Assembly (NCBI GenBank): GCA_049841135.1
Contig: JASGHK010000004.1
Coordinates: forward strand, 992,001 to 1,056,000
Reading direction: 5' to 3'
DNA length: 64,000 nt
Source: JACRCT01 sp049841135
Lineage (GTDB): Bacteria > Myxococcota > Myxococcia > Myxococcales > UBA5297
Shown here: positions 40,801-48,352 of the stretch, piece by piece
How positions within the stretch are numbered: position 1 is the stretch's first letter
How the letters are laid out: the number at the start of each line of letters is the position of its first letter
Notes under the pieces: model-generated
Told to the model about the DNA's origin: nothing
Seen by the model: the letters and a program-made list of their open reading frames with translations, nothing else
Databases searched by the model: none
Made by a program: the position numbers and the translations under genes

Positions 40801-42943
40801 CCGTGGCGATCGAGTTGTCGCCCGAGGCCGAGCCCGCCCACCCGGAGCCGCTCGCGGCCAGCGTGATCGGCTGGGGCGAGGCGCACGTGTCGGGCAGGAC
40901 GATTGGGGCGCCCAGCGCGACCTGCAGCTCGAAGTCGCCTTCGCTCGCGTCGAGGCCGTCGACCACCACGTAGTAGCTCTGGCCCGCGGGCGCCGAGAGG
41001 ACCATGGCGGTCGCGATGCCACCGGCGCTGCTCGCGTTCCTGCAGGCCAGCTCGCCCGGAGCCGCGGAGTCGCAGGCCGACCAGATGTAGACGGCCGGCT
41101 TGAGACCGCTCGAGCTCGGCGTGACGACCGCGGTGATCGACTGGTCAGTCCCGGCCGGGATGGTGAGCTTGTAGACCACGTCCCCGCCGTTGTGCTTGTT
41201 GGAGGAGCTGCCCTTGCAGCTGCCCTGGTAGTCATCGGTGCCCGACAGCGTGGTTCCCGTGGTGTTGGCCACGTCGCCGACGAAGGTCAGCTCGGTCGCA
41301 CCGGCGCCGGCGGTGCCGCAGTTGTCGTTGGTCGGCGGCGGCGGCGGCGTGGTGATGCCCACGTTGAGCTGGAAGTCGCCTTCGGTCTCGTCCTCGCCGT
41401 CGACGATGATGTAGTACTTGCCAGGCGCCACGTTCTTCAGCCGCACGTAGCTGCCGCCACTCGTGTACGGCTCGCAGGCCAGCTCGAGGCTCGCCGAGGA
41501 GGAGGCGCAGTCGCTGCGCACGTAGAACACGGGCTGGTAGGTGGTGCCGGCCAGCCGGTTGAGGGAGATCTCCACGTTCTTCGGGTCGGTGCCGGTGATT
41601 TCGAACGAGTAGACGACGTCGGCGCCGTCGTGCTGGTCGTAGCCGTAGTACCAGTCGCCCTCGCAGGTGCCGTAGCTGTTGTCGGTGCCGCCGGTGGTGT
41701 AGCCGTTGACCGGCATGGTCGCGGTGGTGATGTCGATGGCGGTGGCGCAGTCGTCGTTCGCCGGGGGGCCGCCGTTGTTGCAGCCGGACTTGTTGAGCGT
41801 GCAGTCGGCGTTGCAGGTCAGCACGCCGGCGGTGAAGCCCTCGGTCACGCAGGTCTTGCTGTTCAGGTTCGTCTTGTCGCACTCCTCGTTGGAGTCGATG
41901 TTGCCGTTGCCGCAGGTGCTGGCGCCGATGCAGAGGGTGGTGACGAACTGGCAACCCGCGGAGCAGGAGAGCGTGCCGCCGCCGGCGAAGCCCAGGTCCT
42001 GGCAGGTCTTGTTGTCGAGGTTGGCGCCGTCGCACTGCTCGCCGGTGTTCACGGTCCCGTTGCCGCAGTCGGTCGCGGCGACGCAGTCCTCGGTGTTCAG
42101 GGTGCAGTTGGCGTTGCACTTCAGCGTGCCGGAGGCGAAGCCCTCGGTGACGCAGGTCTTGCCGTTGAGGTTGGCCTTGTCGCACTTCTCGGTGCCGTCG
42201 ATGACCCCGTTGCCGCAGTCTTCGGGGGCGACGCAGTTGCTGGTGTTGAAGGTGCAGTCGGCGTTGCACAGGAGCATGCCGCTGGCGAAGCCCTGGGTGA
42301 TGCAGGTCTTGCCGTTCAGGTTCGTCTTGTCGCAATCCTCGCCCTCGTCCAGGGTGCCGTTGCCGCAGGGCTTGGCTGCGTTGCAGACGTTGTCCACGCA
42401 CTGGCCGCTGCAGACGCCGCAGTTGACCGTCTTCGTCTCGGTGCAGTTGTCGGCGGCCGTCACCGAGCCGCAGTCCTTGCCGAGCCGGGCGCAGAACGCG
42501 CTGTCGCCCTCGTACGAGCAGGACCCGGTGCAGGTGTTGTCGGCGGCGCAGGTCTTGCCGTTGGTGCAGCCGCCGCAGTCCTCGGTGCGGGTGGTCTTGG
42601 TGCAGTTGTCCTCGTCGGTGATGCTGCCGCAGACCTTGCCGGCCTTGGCGACGCGCGAGCAGAACTCGGCCTTGGTCTCGCTGGAGCAGGCGTCGCACTT
42701 CCAGGTCGCCTCGTTGCAGGTCGTGCCCGGACCGCACGCGCCGCACTCGTGGCCGCAGCCGTCGGTGCCGCACTCCTTGTCGCCGCAGGGGGTCGGCGTG
42801 CAGGTGACGCTGGCGTCCTTGCCCGGAGGCGCCACCTTCGCGTCGGGATGGTCCGGGTTGACCTGCTCGTTCGGACAACCGGTGAGCGCGAAGCTCAGGC
42901 CGGTGAGGCAACAGAGCAAAGCCAGCTTGTTCAGGCTCGTCAT
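34823..42943 (-). CDS. Giant Cys-rich, PPC-repeat lipoprotein (2706 residues)
   Basis: Lipoprotein signal MTSLNKLALLCC...ALTGC with lipid Cys23. Residues about 45-200 are Cys-rich EGF-like sequence. Four DUF4215-type Cys repeats follow (CGNGTLDEGEDCD, CGNGVIDGTEKCD, CGNGTVNTGEQCD, CGNGNIDSNEECD; about 190-390), each ending in a C-N-A-D/N-C pattern. The rest (about 391-2706) is sixteen consecutive PPC-like beta domains of about 115-150 residues. Each starts with a (N/P)D-x-C motif, has a DVVY(K/S)F or DLVY-L strand in the middle and ends (Y)Y(V/I)WVDG or YYVVVDG plus an FxLxV strand. A four-domain block is duplicated in tandem (separate entries). The protein is presumably a surface-exposed adhesin or matrix component; no catalytic motif. 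Intact over 8.1 kb. ATG at 42943. Confidence 0.85.
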   Translation of the reverse strand: MTSLNKLALLCCLTGLSFALTGCPNEQVNPDHPDAKVAPPGKDASVTCTPTPCGDKECGTDGCGHECGACGPGTTCNEATWKCDACSSETKAEFCSRVAKAGKVCGSITDEDNCTKTTRTEDCGGCTNGKTCAADNTCTGSCSYEGDSAFCARLGKDCGSVTAADNCTETKTVNCGVCSGQCVDNVCNAAKPCGNGTLDEGEDCDKTNLNGKTCITQGFASGMLLCNADCTFNTSNCVAPEDCGNGVIDGTEKCDKANLNGKTCVTEGFASGTLKCNANCTLNTEDCVAATDCGNGTVNTGEQCDGANLDNKTCQDLGFAGGGTLSCSAGCQFVTTLCIGASTCGNGNIDSNEECDKTNLNSKTCVTEGFTAGVLTCNADCTLNKSGCNNGGPPANDDCATAIDITTATMPVNGYTTGGTDNSYGTCEGDWYYGYDQHDGADVVYSFEITGTDPKNVEISLNRLAGTTYQPVFYVRSDCASSSASLELACEPYTSGGSYVRLKNVAPGKYYIIVDGEDETEGDFQLNVGITTPPPPPTNDNCGTAGAGATELTFVGDVANTTGTTLSGTDDYQGSCKGSSSNKHNGGDVVYKLTIPAGTDQSITAVVTPSSSGLKPAVYIWSACDSAAPGELACRNASSAGGIATAMVLSAPAGQSYYVVVDGLDASEGDFELQVALGAPIVLPDTCASPQPITLAASGSGWAGSASGDNSIATADTKGTCMSAGTPPAGKDLVYELDTTGLTAADKDLKATVTFQKSGYYARLYIRKDCASELAADELGCLAVTQTTGSVTAKHLVPGKYYIWVDSSYASDEGPFTLDVVLTDSLPAPTNDTCGTAGDGAEELVFAADVATATGKTTAGGVNNYQGACKTSSNTHDGGDVVFKFTVPGAVNRSATVVVTPDATSTTYKPAVYVWSACDPTAPGEKACINGATAGGATTVTANSLTAGQTYYVVVDGNGATEGSFDLQVTLGAEIFFPDTCSDVLAVDVSGLDPLTGDGTLSITGDTTNATNSGSALGSCGGISNDLVYALTLDPTKGNKNLTVTMTFNAATTQNPVVYLRKGACTTTTASDELKCAVNSTGTSASFSVRNVVAGQTYYLWADGYASSKGPFTIAVDVVTPAPAPGNDLCGVGGATATELAFSGDVATLTGGTSAGGNDDYKGACADTSSNKHDGSDVVYKFTIPGSDNRSVTAVVTPTTSTFKPAVYIREVCDATGSATCGNATAAGSPATATAMSLAAGGTYYVVVDGANGSEGTFDLSVTLGAPIVLPDTCASPQTITLTANGSGWTGSVSGNNLGATADTKGTCMSAVTAPAGKDLVYELDTTGLTAGDKDLLATVSFQVSNYYARMYIRKDCASELATDELGCLSVSQATGSITAKHLAPGKYYIWVDSSYTADEGPFTLNVALTDSLPAPTNDTCGTAGDGAEELVFASDVATATARTTGGGVNNYQGSCKTSSNTHDGSDVVFKFTVPGTENRSATVLVTPNATSSTFKPAIYLWSACDPAASGEKACINGATAGAATTLTANSLAPGQTYYLFVDGNGATEGGFDLQVTLGAETFFPDTCNDVVPVDVSGLDPVTGDGTLAITGDTTNATNSGAALGTCGGSGNDLVYSLTLDPTKGNKDLTVTMTFNAATTQNPVVYLRKGACTTTTASDELKCASNSSGTSTSFSVRNVLAGHTYYLWADGYSSSKGPFTIAVDVVTPAPAPANDLCGVAGATATELAFSGDVATVTGATSVAANNDYQGACGGSGPDVVYKFTIPGTDSRSVTAVVTPTTSTFKPVVYIRDVCDAAGSLSCRSASAAGAAATATALSLAAGQTYYVVVDSDGTEGAFDLSVTLGTAINIPDDCSGVQALDTSGLVDGNGVITVSGDTSQGTHNTLSIGSCGVGQGPDLVYSLTTTTEKAITVAMQFTSSTSATAVTYLRKGACTTTTATDELGCDDGSGTGATFTVSHLAAGTYFIWADGYSTSSGPFTLTVTLAEPPAVPSGDTCDASGNGAQEIPLTFNGTAYEGSVAGDNSAATANTKGTCMSASTPPTGKDLVYLVDTTSLPGNKNITATVNFQKSSYYSRLYIRKDNCASELAADEVACLANSSTSGTIVARQLPPAKYYVWVDSSYSSDEGAFTLTISAVDSPPPPTNDACGTEVDLGDLSTGPLTATGSTDDASASTTSANAGSCAFTTASGGDVVYKFTTGPALNKVKVTLVGTGNLKPLAYVRTTCDDATAAAQVACNYSSTAAGTTTFNFTPTTPATTYYVWVDGYSSSSGGYTLTVEELIPPANDACGAETDLGDLSTGPKTATGSTEAANASTTSANAGSCAFTTASGGDAVYSFTTGASLNKVKVTLVGTGTLKPLAYVRTTCDDATAAAQVGCNYSSTAAGTTTFSFTPAAPSTTYYVWVDGYSSSVGGYTLTVEELAPPTNDACGAETDLGDISTGPKTATGGTEGANASTTSANTGSCAFTTASGGDVVYKFTTGAALNKVKVTLVGTGTLKPLAYVRTTCDDATTAAQVGCNYSSTSAGTTTFNFTPAAPSTTYYLWVDGYSSSAGGYTLTVEEMVPPANDTCGAGDANAIELTLGAAPTSGDTSLASADYGGALSSTCKTGMGSYNAPGNDVVYKYIPTAAGSFTIEVKPSSWDCAVWYTEAACGGDGANCVNAADKAYSGGTETLTVLGQAGVTYFIYVDRYNASSVGGAFTIQIK
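37380..39140 (-). repeat. Internal duplication, copy 2 (PPC domains 7-10)
   Basis: Matches copy 1 at a constant offset of 1761 bases (587 codons). Anchors: CAGCTCCTCC at 38651 versus 40412, CGCTGGCGCA at 37811 versus 39572, TGGGGCGAGG at 39111 versus 40872. Near 37690 this copy lacks 18 bases present in the other. Edges are approximate. Confidence 0.8.
39141..40901 (-). repeat. Internal duplication, copy 1 (PPC domains 3-6)
   Basis: Upstream partner of the four-domain tandem duplication; the phase is kept (1761 is divisible by 3), so the reading frame is unbroken. Confidence 0.8.
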
Positions 42944-43155
42944 GACGACCCCTGTGAAGGAGCCCCCGGTTCGGCGTCCGGGGACTGGATTGCGTCTACC
43001 AAGCGACCACGCCCAGCAGCGGCGGTCTTCTCATTTCCAATGGACGACTTTCCTACCACACCGCGGGACCACAATTGAAGGGCCCGGGGGCGCGATTGAA
43101 CGCCGGCCGCCCGCGCGATAGGGTTCGCCCTCCTTGTCAAGCGGAGGGTCCCCAC

Positions 43156-44374
43156 ATGAAACGCTTCGTCCTTCTGGTCGCCGTTTCCCTACCCCTGTTC
43201 CTGGCCCGCTGCGGCGGTGGCGGGGAGACTCCCGAGGCTGGAAAGGACGCCAGCCGCCCCACCCCGGGCGACGCGTCGGTGCCCCCCCACACGGACGGTT
43301 CGGTCACGAGCCCTACGGACGGCTCGACCACCAACCCCGGCGTCGACGGTTCGACCACGAACCCGAGCGCCGATGGCTCGACCATCAACCCGAGCGACGA
43401 CGCGTCGACGACCCAGCCGGGCCAGGACGGCGCGACGACGCAGCCCAACCAGGACGCTTCGACGACCCAGCCCGGCTCCGACGCCTCCACCCCCCAGCCC
43501 GGGTCCGACGCCTCGACGACCGATCCTGGCGATGGTGGCACGGTCGGCCCCTGCGACCCGTTCAACCAGACCAACTGCTCCGGCACCAACAAGTGCAGCC
43601 TCGACCAGACCGGCGCCTACGTCTGCGTCGCGGCGGGCACCAAGACCGACCAGCAGGACTGCACCCAGGAGAGCGACTGCGCCGCGGGCCTGGCCTGTGT
43701 CGGCATCCAGGGCGAGACGGGCAACAGGTGCCGCGCCTTCTGCAACAGCTCGAAGAAGTGCCCCACCGGCCAGGCGTGCATCGTCGGCGCCCAGGGCGGG
43801 ACGAGCGCCATCCTCTGCGCCGTCGTCCCCGCCTGCGACCCGTTCGCGCAGACCGGCTGCCAGAGCGGGCAGAAGTGCACGCTCGCCGACGACACACCGA
43901 CCTGGACCTGCGGCGCAGCCGGCACCAAGACCGACCAGCAGACCTGCGCCTCGGACGGCGACTGCGTGGCGGGCACCGTGTGCCTCAACTTCGGCAACGG
44001 CTTCAAGTGCACCTCGCTGTGCAGCGCCACCAAGACCTGCCCCACCGGCCAGGACTGCCTGGGCGGCTCGCCGAGCAGCACGTCCCCGTTCGCATGCATG
44101 CCGACGCCCCCCTGCAATCCGCTGACGCAGGACTGCGCCAACTCCGACGAGGGCTGCTTCCCCAAGTCGCAGACCGAGTGGGCCTGCTTCCACTCGATGG
44201 GGAAGGCGACCGGCGCTGCCTGCACCTACGCCAACGACTGCATCGAAGGCGACGTCTGCAACGGCAACCCCGGCACCTGCCTGCAGCTGTGCGACCCCGC
44301 CGGCGGCTCGCCAACCTGCACGGGCGGCAGAGAGCTGCGCTCAGTGGATCGGGACCACGGGCGTCTGCAACTAG
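43156..44374 (+). CDS. Secreted Cys-rich protein with Thr-Gln-Pro linker (one frame break)
   Basis: About 405 residues. The N-terminal hydrophobic signal ends LARCGGGG, a lipobox-like site with an unusual Arg before Cys, so lipidation is uncertain. Residues about 30-130 are low-complexity repeats of Asp-Gly/Ala-Ser-Thr-Thr-Gln-Pro. The C-terminal part has three similar Cys-rich modules (CDPFNQTNC, CDPFAQTGC, CNPLTQDC; each with KTDQQ(D/T)C and CPTGQ(A/D)C elements). Near 44330 the frame must shift by one base so that the last module ends GTTGVCN followed by TAG at 44372; without the shift it ends in an unrelated tail. Divergent from the giant lipoprotein gene; both are probably envelope proteins. 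Function unknown. Confidence 0.7.
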
Positions 44375-44399
44375 CGCTCAGGCATCGCTAGGACACTTC

Positions 44400-44431
44400 G
44401 AGGCGCCGGCCTTCGGGTCGGCGCCTCTTTT
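44400..44431 (+). terminator. Rho-independent terminator
   Basis: GAGGCGCCGGCC-TTCG-GGTCGGCGCCTC with a stable TTCG tetraloop and a TTTT run, 25 bases after the stop at 44374. Confidence 0.85.
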
Positions 44432-44529
44432 GTGCTCGCGGATCGCCGGGCCATCTGGCCGGCTGCCTGCCCGAACCACCCAATCGTTCGACCAGTCCTG
44501 GCGCTGGTCTGAGTGAGTCGAGTCGAGGC

Positions 44530-44883
44530 CTAGACGGTGACGACCTTGGCGGCGCTCATCGTGCGCTGGACGATCTCGCGCATGTTGCTGACGTGGCCGA
44601 GCGCCATTCTCTCGGTGAGCGCGAAGAACTCCAGGCAGGTCACGCAGGCGAGCAGATCGACGCCGGCATCGTCCAACGCGTGAAGCCCATCCAGGCACGG
44701 CGAGCCCGGCGCGAGCAGCTTGACCGCCGAGTTGTAGAAGATGATCGCCTCGGGCCGGGGCTCGACCACCGCCAGGGTGCGCAGGAAGTTGGCCATCAGC
44801 TTGGCGCCCAGACCATCGTCGCCGCGGCCCATCGTCTCGCCATTGACCACCACCACCGTGCCGCTCTTCGCTTCGTGAGCCAT
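44530..44883 (-). CDS. DsrE-like protein, C-terminal part of YedF type
   Basis: A 117-residue protein that resembles the C-terminal DsrE domain of the selenium-metabolism protein YedF (TIGR03527): VVVVNGETMGRGDDGLGAKL, FYNSAVKLLAPGSP, and LLACVTCLEFFAL with the conserved Cys pair, ending NMREIV...AKVVTV. The N-terminal TusA (SirA) domain of full YedF is absent. The ATG at 44883 follows AGGTGG. It is encoded just downstream of tRNA-Sec on the same strand, which supports a link to selenium use. Confidence 0.8.
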   Translation of the reverse strand: MAHEAKSGTVVVVNGETMGRGDDGLGAKLMANFLRTLAVVEPRPEAIIFYNSAVKLLAPGSPCLDGLHALDDAGVDLLACVTCLEFFALTERMALGHVSNMREIVQRTMSAAKVVTV

Positions 44884-45010
44884 TTGCCAACCACCTGAAT
44901 CGTCTAAGGATTTGGGGCGGACCCTCGCCAGCCTTCCGCCAAGCAGCCGAAGCTTCTGGGGATTTCGCGCTACGCCCCGCATCCATCTAGGGACGTCGGC
45001 GGGCGCGCCA

Positions 45011-45106
45011 CGGCAGTGCACGGGAATCGAACCCGCCTGAAGCGCCTCTCAGCACCCCACATCGGTTTTGAAGACCGAGCCGGCCACCAGGACCGGAGGC
45101 ACTGCC
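45011..45106 (-). tRNA. selC: Selenocysteine tRNA (anticodon UCA)
   Basis: A 96-base tRNA: 8-bp acceptor stem GGCAGTGC / GCACTGCC with a G discriminator, anticodon stem CGGT/ACCG around loop CTTCAAA (anticodon TCA), a long variable arm (near GGGGTGCTGAGAGGCGCTT) and a T arm GCGGGTTCGATTCCCGT. The 8-bp acceptor plus 5-bp T stem and the long variable arm are diagnostic for bacterial tRNA-Sec. CCA is not encoded. It inserts selenocysteine at UGA codons, so the genome should carry selA, selB and selD elsewhere. Confidence 0.95.
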
Positions 45107-45184
45107 GCGCGGGAATCTGGCACGCGGCACTCGCGCGGGTCAACGACGAGGTGGACCACCCGCGGCCGATGGCGCAGGAACGAG

Positions 45185-45215
45185 AAGAGCCAGGGACAAG
45201 CCGTCCCTGGCTCTT
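45185..45215 (-). terminator. Terminator of the PG-binding/CHAP gene
   Basis: Perfect 13-bp stem AAGAGCCAGGGAC / GTCCCTGGCTCTT with a 5-base loop, 25 bases past the stop codon at 45241; on the minus strand TT and CTCGTT follow. Confidence 0.75.
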
Positions 45216-45240
45216 GGTCAGCGAAGACCTGCGGCTGCGG

Positions 45241-46449
45241 TCAGGAGGGGTTGGCGAACCCGAGCACGGTCGAGAGCGAGCGGGTCCTCTCCCAGACGCC
45301 CTGCTGCCCGGAGTCGTTCTCGGTGTTGCCCTCGATGGTCTGGATGCTGCCGTCGCTGTTGACGCTCTTGACGAGGCCGACGTGGTCGCTGTGGCCGTCG
45401 CCGTTCCAGTCGAACAGGACGATGTCGCCCGGCTGCGGATCCGACCGGCCCTTCCACTGGCCGCTGGCCTTCATCTTGTTGACGATGGAGGGGCAGTACG
45501 GGTCGTTGAAGGACTTGCCGGCGTTGGTCAGGCAGTAGCTGACGAAGTCGGCGCACCAGGCCTCGCTGCCGCGGCCGAAGAAGCGCGGGTACTTCAGGCA
45601 CGGGCCGCTGTTGGTGCCGGTCTCGAGCGTGCCGATCTCGCCCTGCGCGATCTGCAGGATGCGCTGGCGCAGCGGGCCGGAGGTCGTCGTCGTGCCGCGC
45701 ACCGGCTTGGCGCCGCTCTCCAGCGCCGCCCAGGTCTGCGCGCCGACGACGCCGTCGCAGGTGAGCCCGCGCGAGGCCTGGTACACCTCGACCGCCGAGC
45801 GGGTGCCCGGGCCGAACTGTCCGTCGATGGGGCCCGGGTCGCAGCCGGCGTCCTTGAGCAGCCGCTGCAGGCTGGAGACCGCGCTGCCCGAGGCTCCTTG
45901 GCGCAGCGTCGGCTTGGCGCCGCTCGCGCTGGAGTTGTCGACCGGGCCGGACTGGAAGCTGGAAGAGAGCGCGCCCCAGGTCTTCGGGCCGCACACGCCG
46001 TCGGCGGTCAGGCCGTTGGCGCGCTGGAAGCGCATGAGCGCCGAGCGGGTCTGCGCTCCGAACTGGCCGTCGTCGGGGCCCGGGCTGTAGCCGGCGGAGG
46101 CCAGCTTGCGCTGCAGGTCGCGCACGGCCGGGCCGCTGGAGCCCTGGCTCAGCGTCGGATTCGAGCCGGTCGAGGCGGGAGGCGGCGGAGCGGCCGTCGT
46201 GGCGCCCTTGAGCGAGCTCCAGGTCTGGTTGCCGACCACGCCGTCCACCGACAGACCGCGCGCGCGCTGGAAGGAGCGGACCGCGGCGTCCGTCTTGGGA
46301 CCGAACTGGCCGTCGGCCGCGCCGCAGTCGAAGCCGGCGGCGCTCAGGCGCCGCTGGAGATTGGCGACGGACGATCCGCTCGAGCCGATCTTGAGGACAG
46401 GGTTGCTGGACGATGCGCTGCTGTTGGTAGTGGTGGACGTGACTCGCAT
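45241..46449 (-). CDS. Peptidoglycan-binding (three repeats) CHAP amidase/peptidase
   Basis: A 402-residue protein with three PG_binding_1 repeats (about residues 20-80, 95-165, 180-245; each with the LQRxLxxAGxxxGxxDGQFG and (Q)TW end pattern) joined by Ser/Pro linkers, and a C-terminal CHAP domain (about 260-395) with catalytic Cys in EAWCADFVSYCL, His in SDHVGLV and a DIVLFDWNGDG calcium-like loop. It would bind and cut peptidoglycan. No signal peptide is visible: the N terminus is Ser/Thr-rich and polar. It might be delivered by a secretion system, released by lysis, or act on engulfed prey. ATG at 46449 follows CGGAG. Confidence 0.88.
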   Translation of the reverse strand: MRVTSTTTNSSASSSNPVLKIGSSGSSVANLQRRLSAAGFDCGAADGQFGPKTDAAVRSFQRARGLSVDGVVGNQTWSSLKGATTAAPPPPASTGSNPTLSQGSSGPAVRDLQRKLASAGYSPGPDDGQFGAQTRSALMRFQRANGLTADGVCGPKTWGALSSSFQSGPVDNSSASGAKPTLRQGASGSAVSSLQRLLKDAGCDPGPIDGQFGPGTRSAVEVYQASRGLTCDGVVGAQTWAALESGAKPVRGTTTTSGPLRQRILQIAQGEIGTLETGTNSGPCLKYPRFFGRGSEAWCADFVSYCLTNAGKSFNDPYCPSIVNKMKASGQWKGRSDPQPGDIVLFDWNGDGHSDHVGLVKSVNSDGSIQTIEGNTENDSGQQGVWERTRSLSTVLGFANPS

Positions 46450-46647
46450 CAGGCCGCTCCGAGGGAAGGCGCAAGTGAAGTTGCTACAGGCATTGTCGCA
46501 AACCCGGGCGACAAAGTTTCCTGCCTTCTTCGCCTCAACCCTTTGGATTCGCAGGCCTTATCAGCCGCGACGTGGAGCAGCGCCGCTCCGTTGTCCGAGA
46601 CTCGGACACGGAACTGGCAACGGAATTGACAGTGCTCGCTCTGACGC

Positions 46648-46663
46648 GTCCAGACGTCTGGAC
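46648..46663. promoter_or_regulatory. 16-bp perfect palindrome in divergent promoter region
   Basis: GTCCAGACGTCTGGAC, 20 bases from the longer palindrome at 46683, in the 454-base gap between divergent genes starting at 46449 and 46904. A TTGACA lies at 46626-46631. A dimeric regulator site is plausible. Confidence 0.4.
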
Positions 46664-46682
46664 ACGACGCCACCTACCTGTC

Positions 46683-46712
46683 GGCGAAGTCTTGCACGTG
46701 CAAAACTTCGCC
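46683..46712. promoter_or_regulatory. 30-bp near-perfect palindrome
   Basis: GGCGAAGTCTTGCAC and GTGCAAAACTTCGCC are complementary at 14 of 15 positions with no loop. Too tight for a transcription terminator and without a T run, so an operator is more likely. The rest of the gap shows nothing recognisable. Confidence 0.4.
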
Positions 46713-46903
46713 TACATCGTCCCCACCGAGCGGCCAGACGCGCTCGGCCGGCGATGTCCCTGAAGGGTGAGGCCCGCAGGCAGCTGGCCGCGGGTTTCGA
46801 GAGGGCTCCTCTGCACTTGCGTCCTGTGGCCGGCGAGCCTTCTCGCGCGTGGGAGCCTCGACCACATTGAGGCGGTCGGATCGCGAGCGTACGGTGGGCC
46901 GCC

Positions 46904-48298
46904 ATGCTCGGCTCGACACTCCTCGCGCTGTGGCTGCCGGCGGCCCTCCCGCTGTGGTGCGCTCCAGGCGCCGCGGAGGCCCTGGCTGCGGTCCCGGCAT
47001 GCCTCGCCCCCGGCGAGGCGGAGGCCGGCGTCGAGTTCGTGGCGGCTCCCTTCGCCGCCTCGGTCCACTCGCTGCGACTCAAGCGCTCGGCGACCGTCCG
47101 CGAGGCGCCCAGCTCCGCCGCGCCGTTCTTGGGCAATGTGGCGCAGGACATGCGGGTGGCGTGGAAGCGGGTCGCCCTCGGCCTCGACTGCCCGCTGTGG
47201 GTCGAGATCGAGCCGAAGGGCTGGCTGTGCAGCCGCCACCTCGAGCCCAGCCGACAGCCGCCGCGGCTCGCGGAGCTCCCGCGCCTCGAGGAGGATGCGC
47301 TGGTCCCCGGGGTCTACGGGAAGGTCGCCTCGCCCATGGCCAAGGCGTACCGGAACGTCCGCGACGCGTGGAGGCAGTCCCACGCCCAGCGGCTCAAGGG
47401 CTCGGTGGTGGTGCGCCAGAGGCGCGAAGTCCAAGTCGGGCGGCGCAGATTCTGGCAGACGCAGGCCGGCCAGCTCATCGAGTCGCGCAAGATCCGGGAG
47501 CTCGAGCCCTCGGAGTTCTCCGGAGTCGACCTGACCGAGCCCTCGGCGCCGAAGCTGCCGCTGGCCTTCGTCTTCCCTCCCGAACACGACGGGCGGCCCG
47601 TTCCGGTGATGCGCGAGCCCGGCCGCTGCACCGCCCCGGCGCGCTGGCTGGGCTTCCGGGAGGTCGTCCAGGTCGCAGGCGAATCGCCGGACGGCTCGCA
47701 GGTCCGGATCGGCCAGGGAGAGTGGGTCGCCGCCTCGGACCTGCGCATCGCCCGGCTCTCGGAGGTTCCCGAGGGTGTCGGCGACGACGAGCGCTGGCTG
47801 GACGTCGACCTCTCGCAGCAGGTGCTGGTGGCCTACGAGGGCTCGCGTGCGCTGTACGTCACGCTCGTCTCCACGGGAGCCGCCCACAACCCGACGCCCG
47901 TGGGGAGCTTCCGCATCTGGGTGAAGATGGGCGAGACCGACATGGTCGGGCGGATGGGGAAGACGCCGTACCGCGTCGAGCACGTGCCCTGGACGGCGTT
48001 CTTCCTGCGGGACTTTGGCTTGCACGCCGCCTACTGGCACGACCGGTTCGGCGAGCCGCGCAGCAACGGGTGCGTCAACCTGAGCCCGGCGGATGCGCAC
48101 GCCCTCTACTTCTGGACGCGCCCCGAGGTGCCGGCCGGCTGGTCGATGGTCTACTCGCGCCCGAGCGCGCCGGGCTCGCTGGTGCGCATCCGACGCTCGG
48201 AGGCGGGCTGCCCCACGCCCAGGGTGGACGAGCCGGGTCCAGAGCTGCTCGCGATCCGCGACGGAGACGGGGAGAGCGGACCGGGGTGCTGGCCGTAG
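46904..48298 (+). CDS. Secreted L,D-transpeptidase (YkuD) family protein
   Basis: A 464-residue protein with an N-terminal hydrophobic signal (about 1-29), an SH3-like region (LKRSATVREAPSSAAPFLGN, about 58-80), a long central part and a C-terminal YkuD domain (about 300-415). The domain carries HAAYWHDRFGEPRSNGCVNLS: catalytic His, Ser-x-Gly-Cys nucleophile. YkuD enzymes form 3-3 crosslinks or attach proteins to peptidoglycan. It is divergent from the peptidoglycan-cutting CHAP gene, so a shared wall-remodelling role is possible. The ribosome-binding site before ATG 46904 is weak. Confidence 0.87.
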   Translation: MLGSTLLALWLPAALPLWCAPGAAEALAAVPACLAPGEAEAGVEFVAAPFAASVHSLRLKRSATVREAPSSAAPFLGNVAQDMRVAWKRVALGLDCPLWVEIEPKGWLCSRHLEPSRQPPRLAELPRLEEDALVPGVYGKVASPMAKAYRNVRDAWRQSHAQRLKGSVVVRQRREVQVGRRRFWQTQAGQLIESRKIRELEPSEFSGVDLTEPSAPKLPLAFVFPPEHDGRPVPVMREPGRCTAPARWLGFREVVQVAGESPDGSQVRIGQGEWVAASDLRIARLSEVPEGVGDDERWLDVDLSQQVLVAYEGSRALYVTLVSTGAAHNPTPVGSFRIWVKMGETDMVGRMGKTPYRVEHVPWTAFFLRDFGLHAAYWHDRFGEPRSNGCVNLSPADAHALYFWTRPEVPAGWSMVYSRPSAPGSLVRIRRSEAGCPTPRVDEPGPELLAIRDGDGESGPGCWP

Positions 48299-48352
48299 CG
48301 ACCAGCGTCCCGACCTCGATCCGGGCCCGTCGCTTCTCGAGCCTGAGCGGCG

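Noticed and set aside
37067..43078. 2003-codon open frame antisense to the giant lipoprotein
   Set aside because: It is the antisense shadow of a strongly conserved repeat protein in GC-rich DNA; composition is Arg/Gly/Ala/Val-rich with no domain.
44400..44431. Hairpin as a small RNA gene
   Set aside because: GC-rich stem, TTCG loop and T run just past a stop codon are those of an ordinary terminator.
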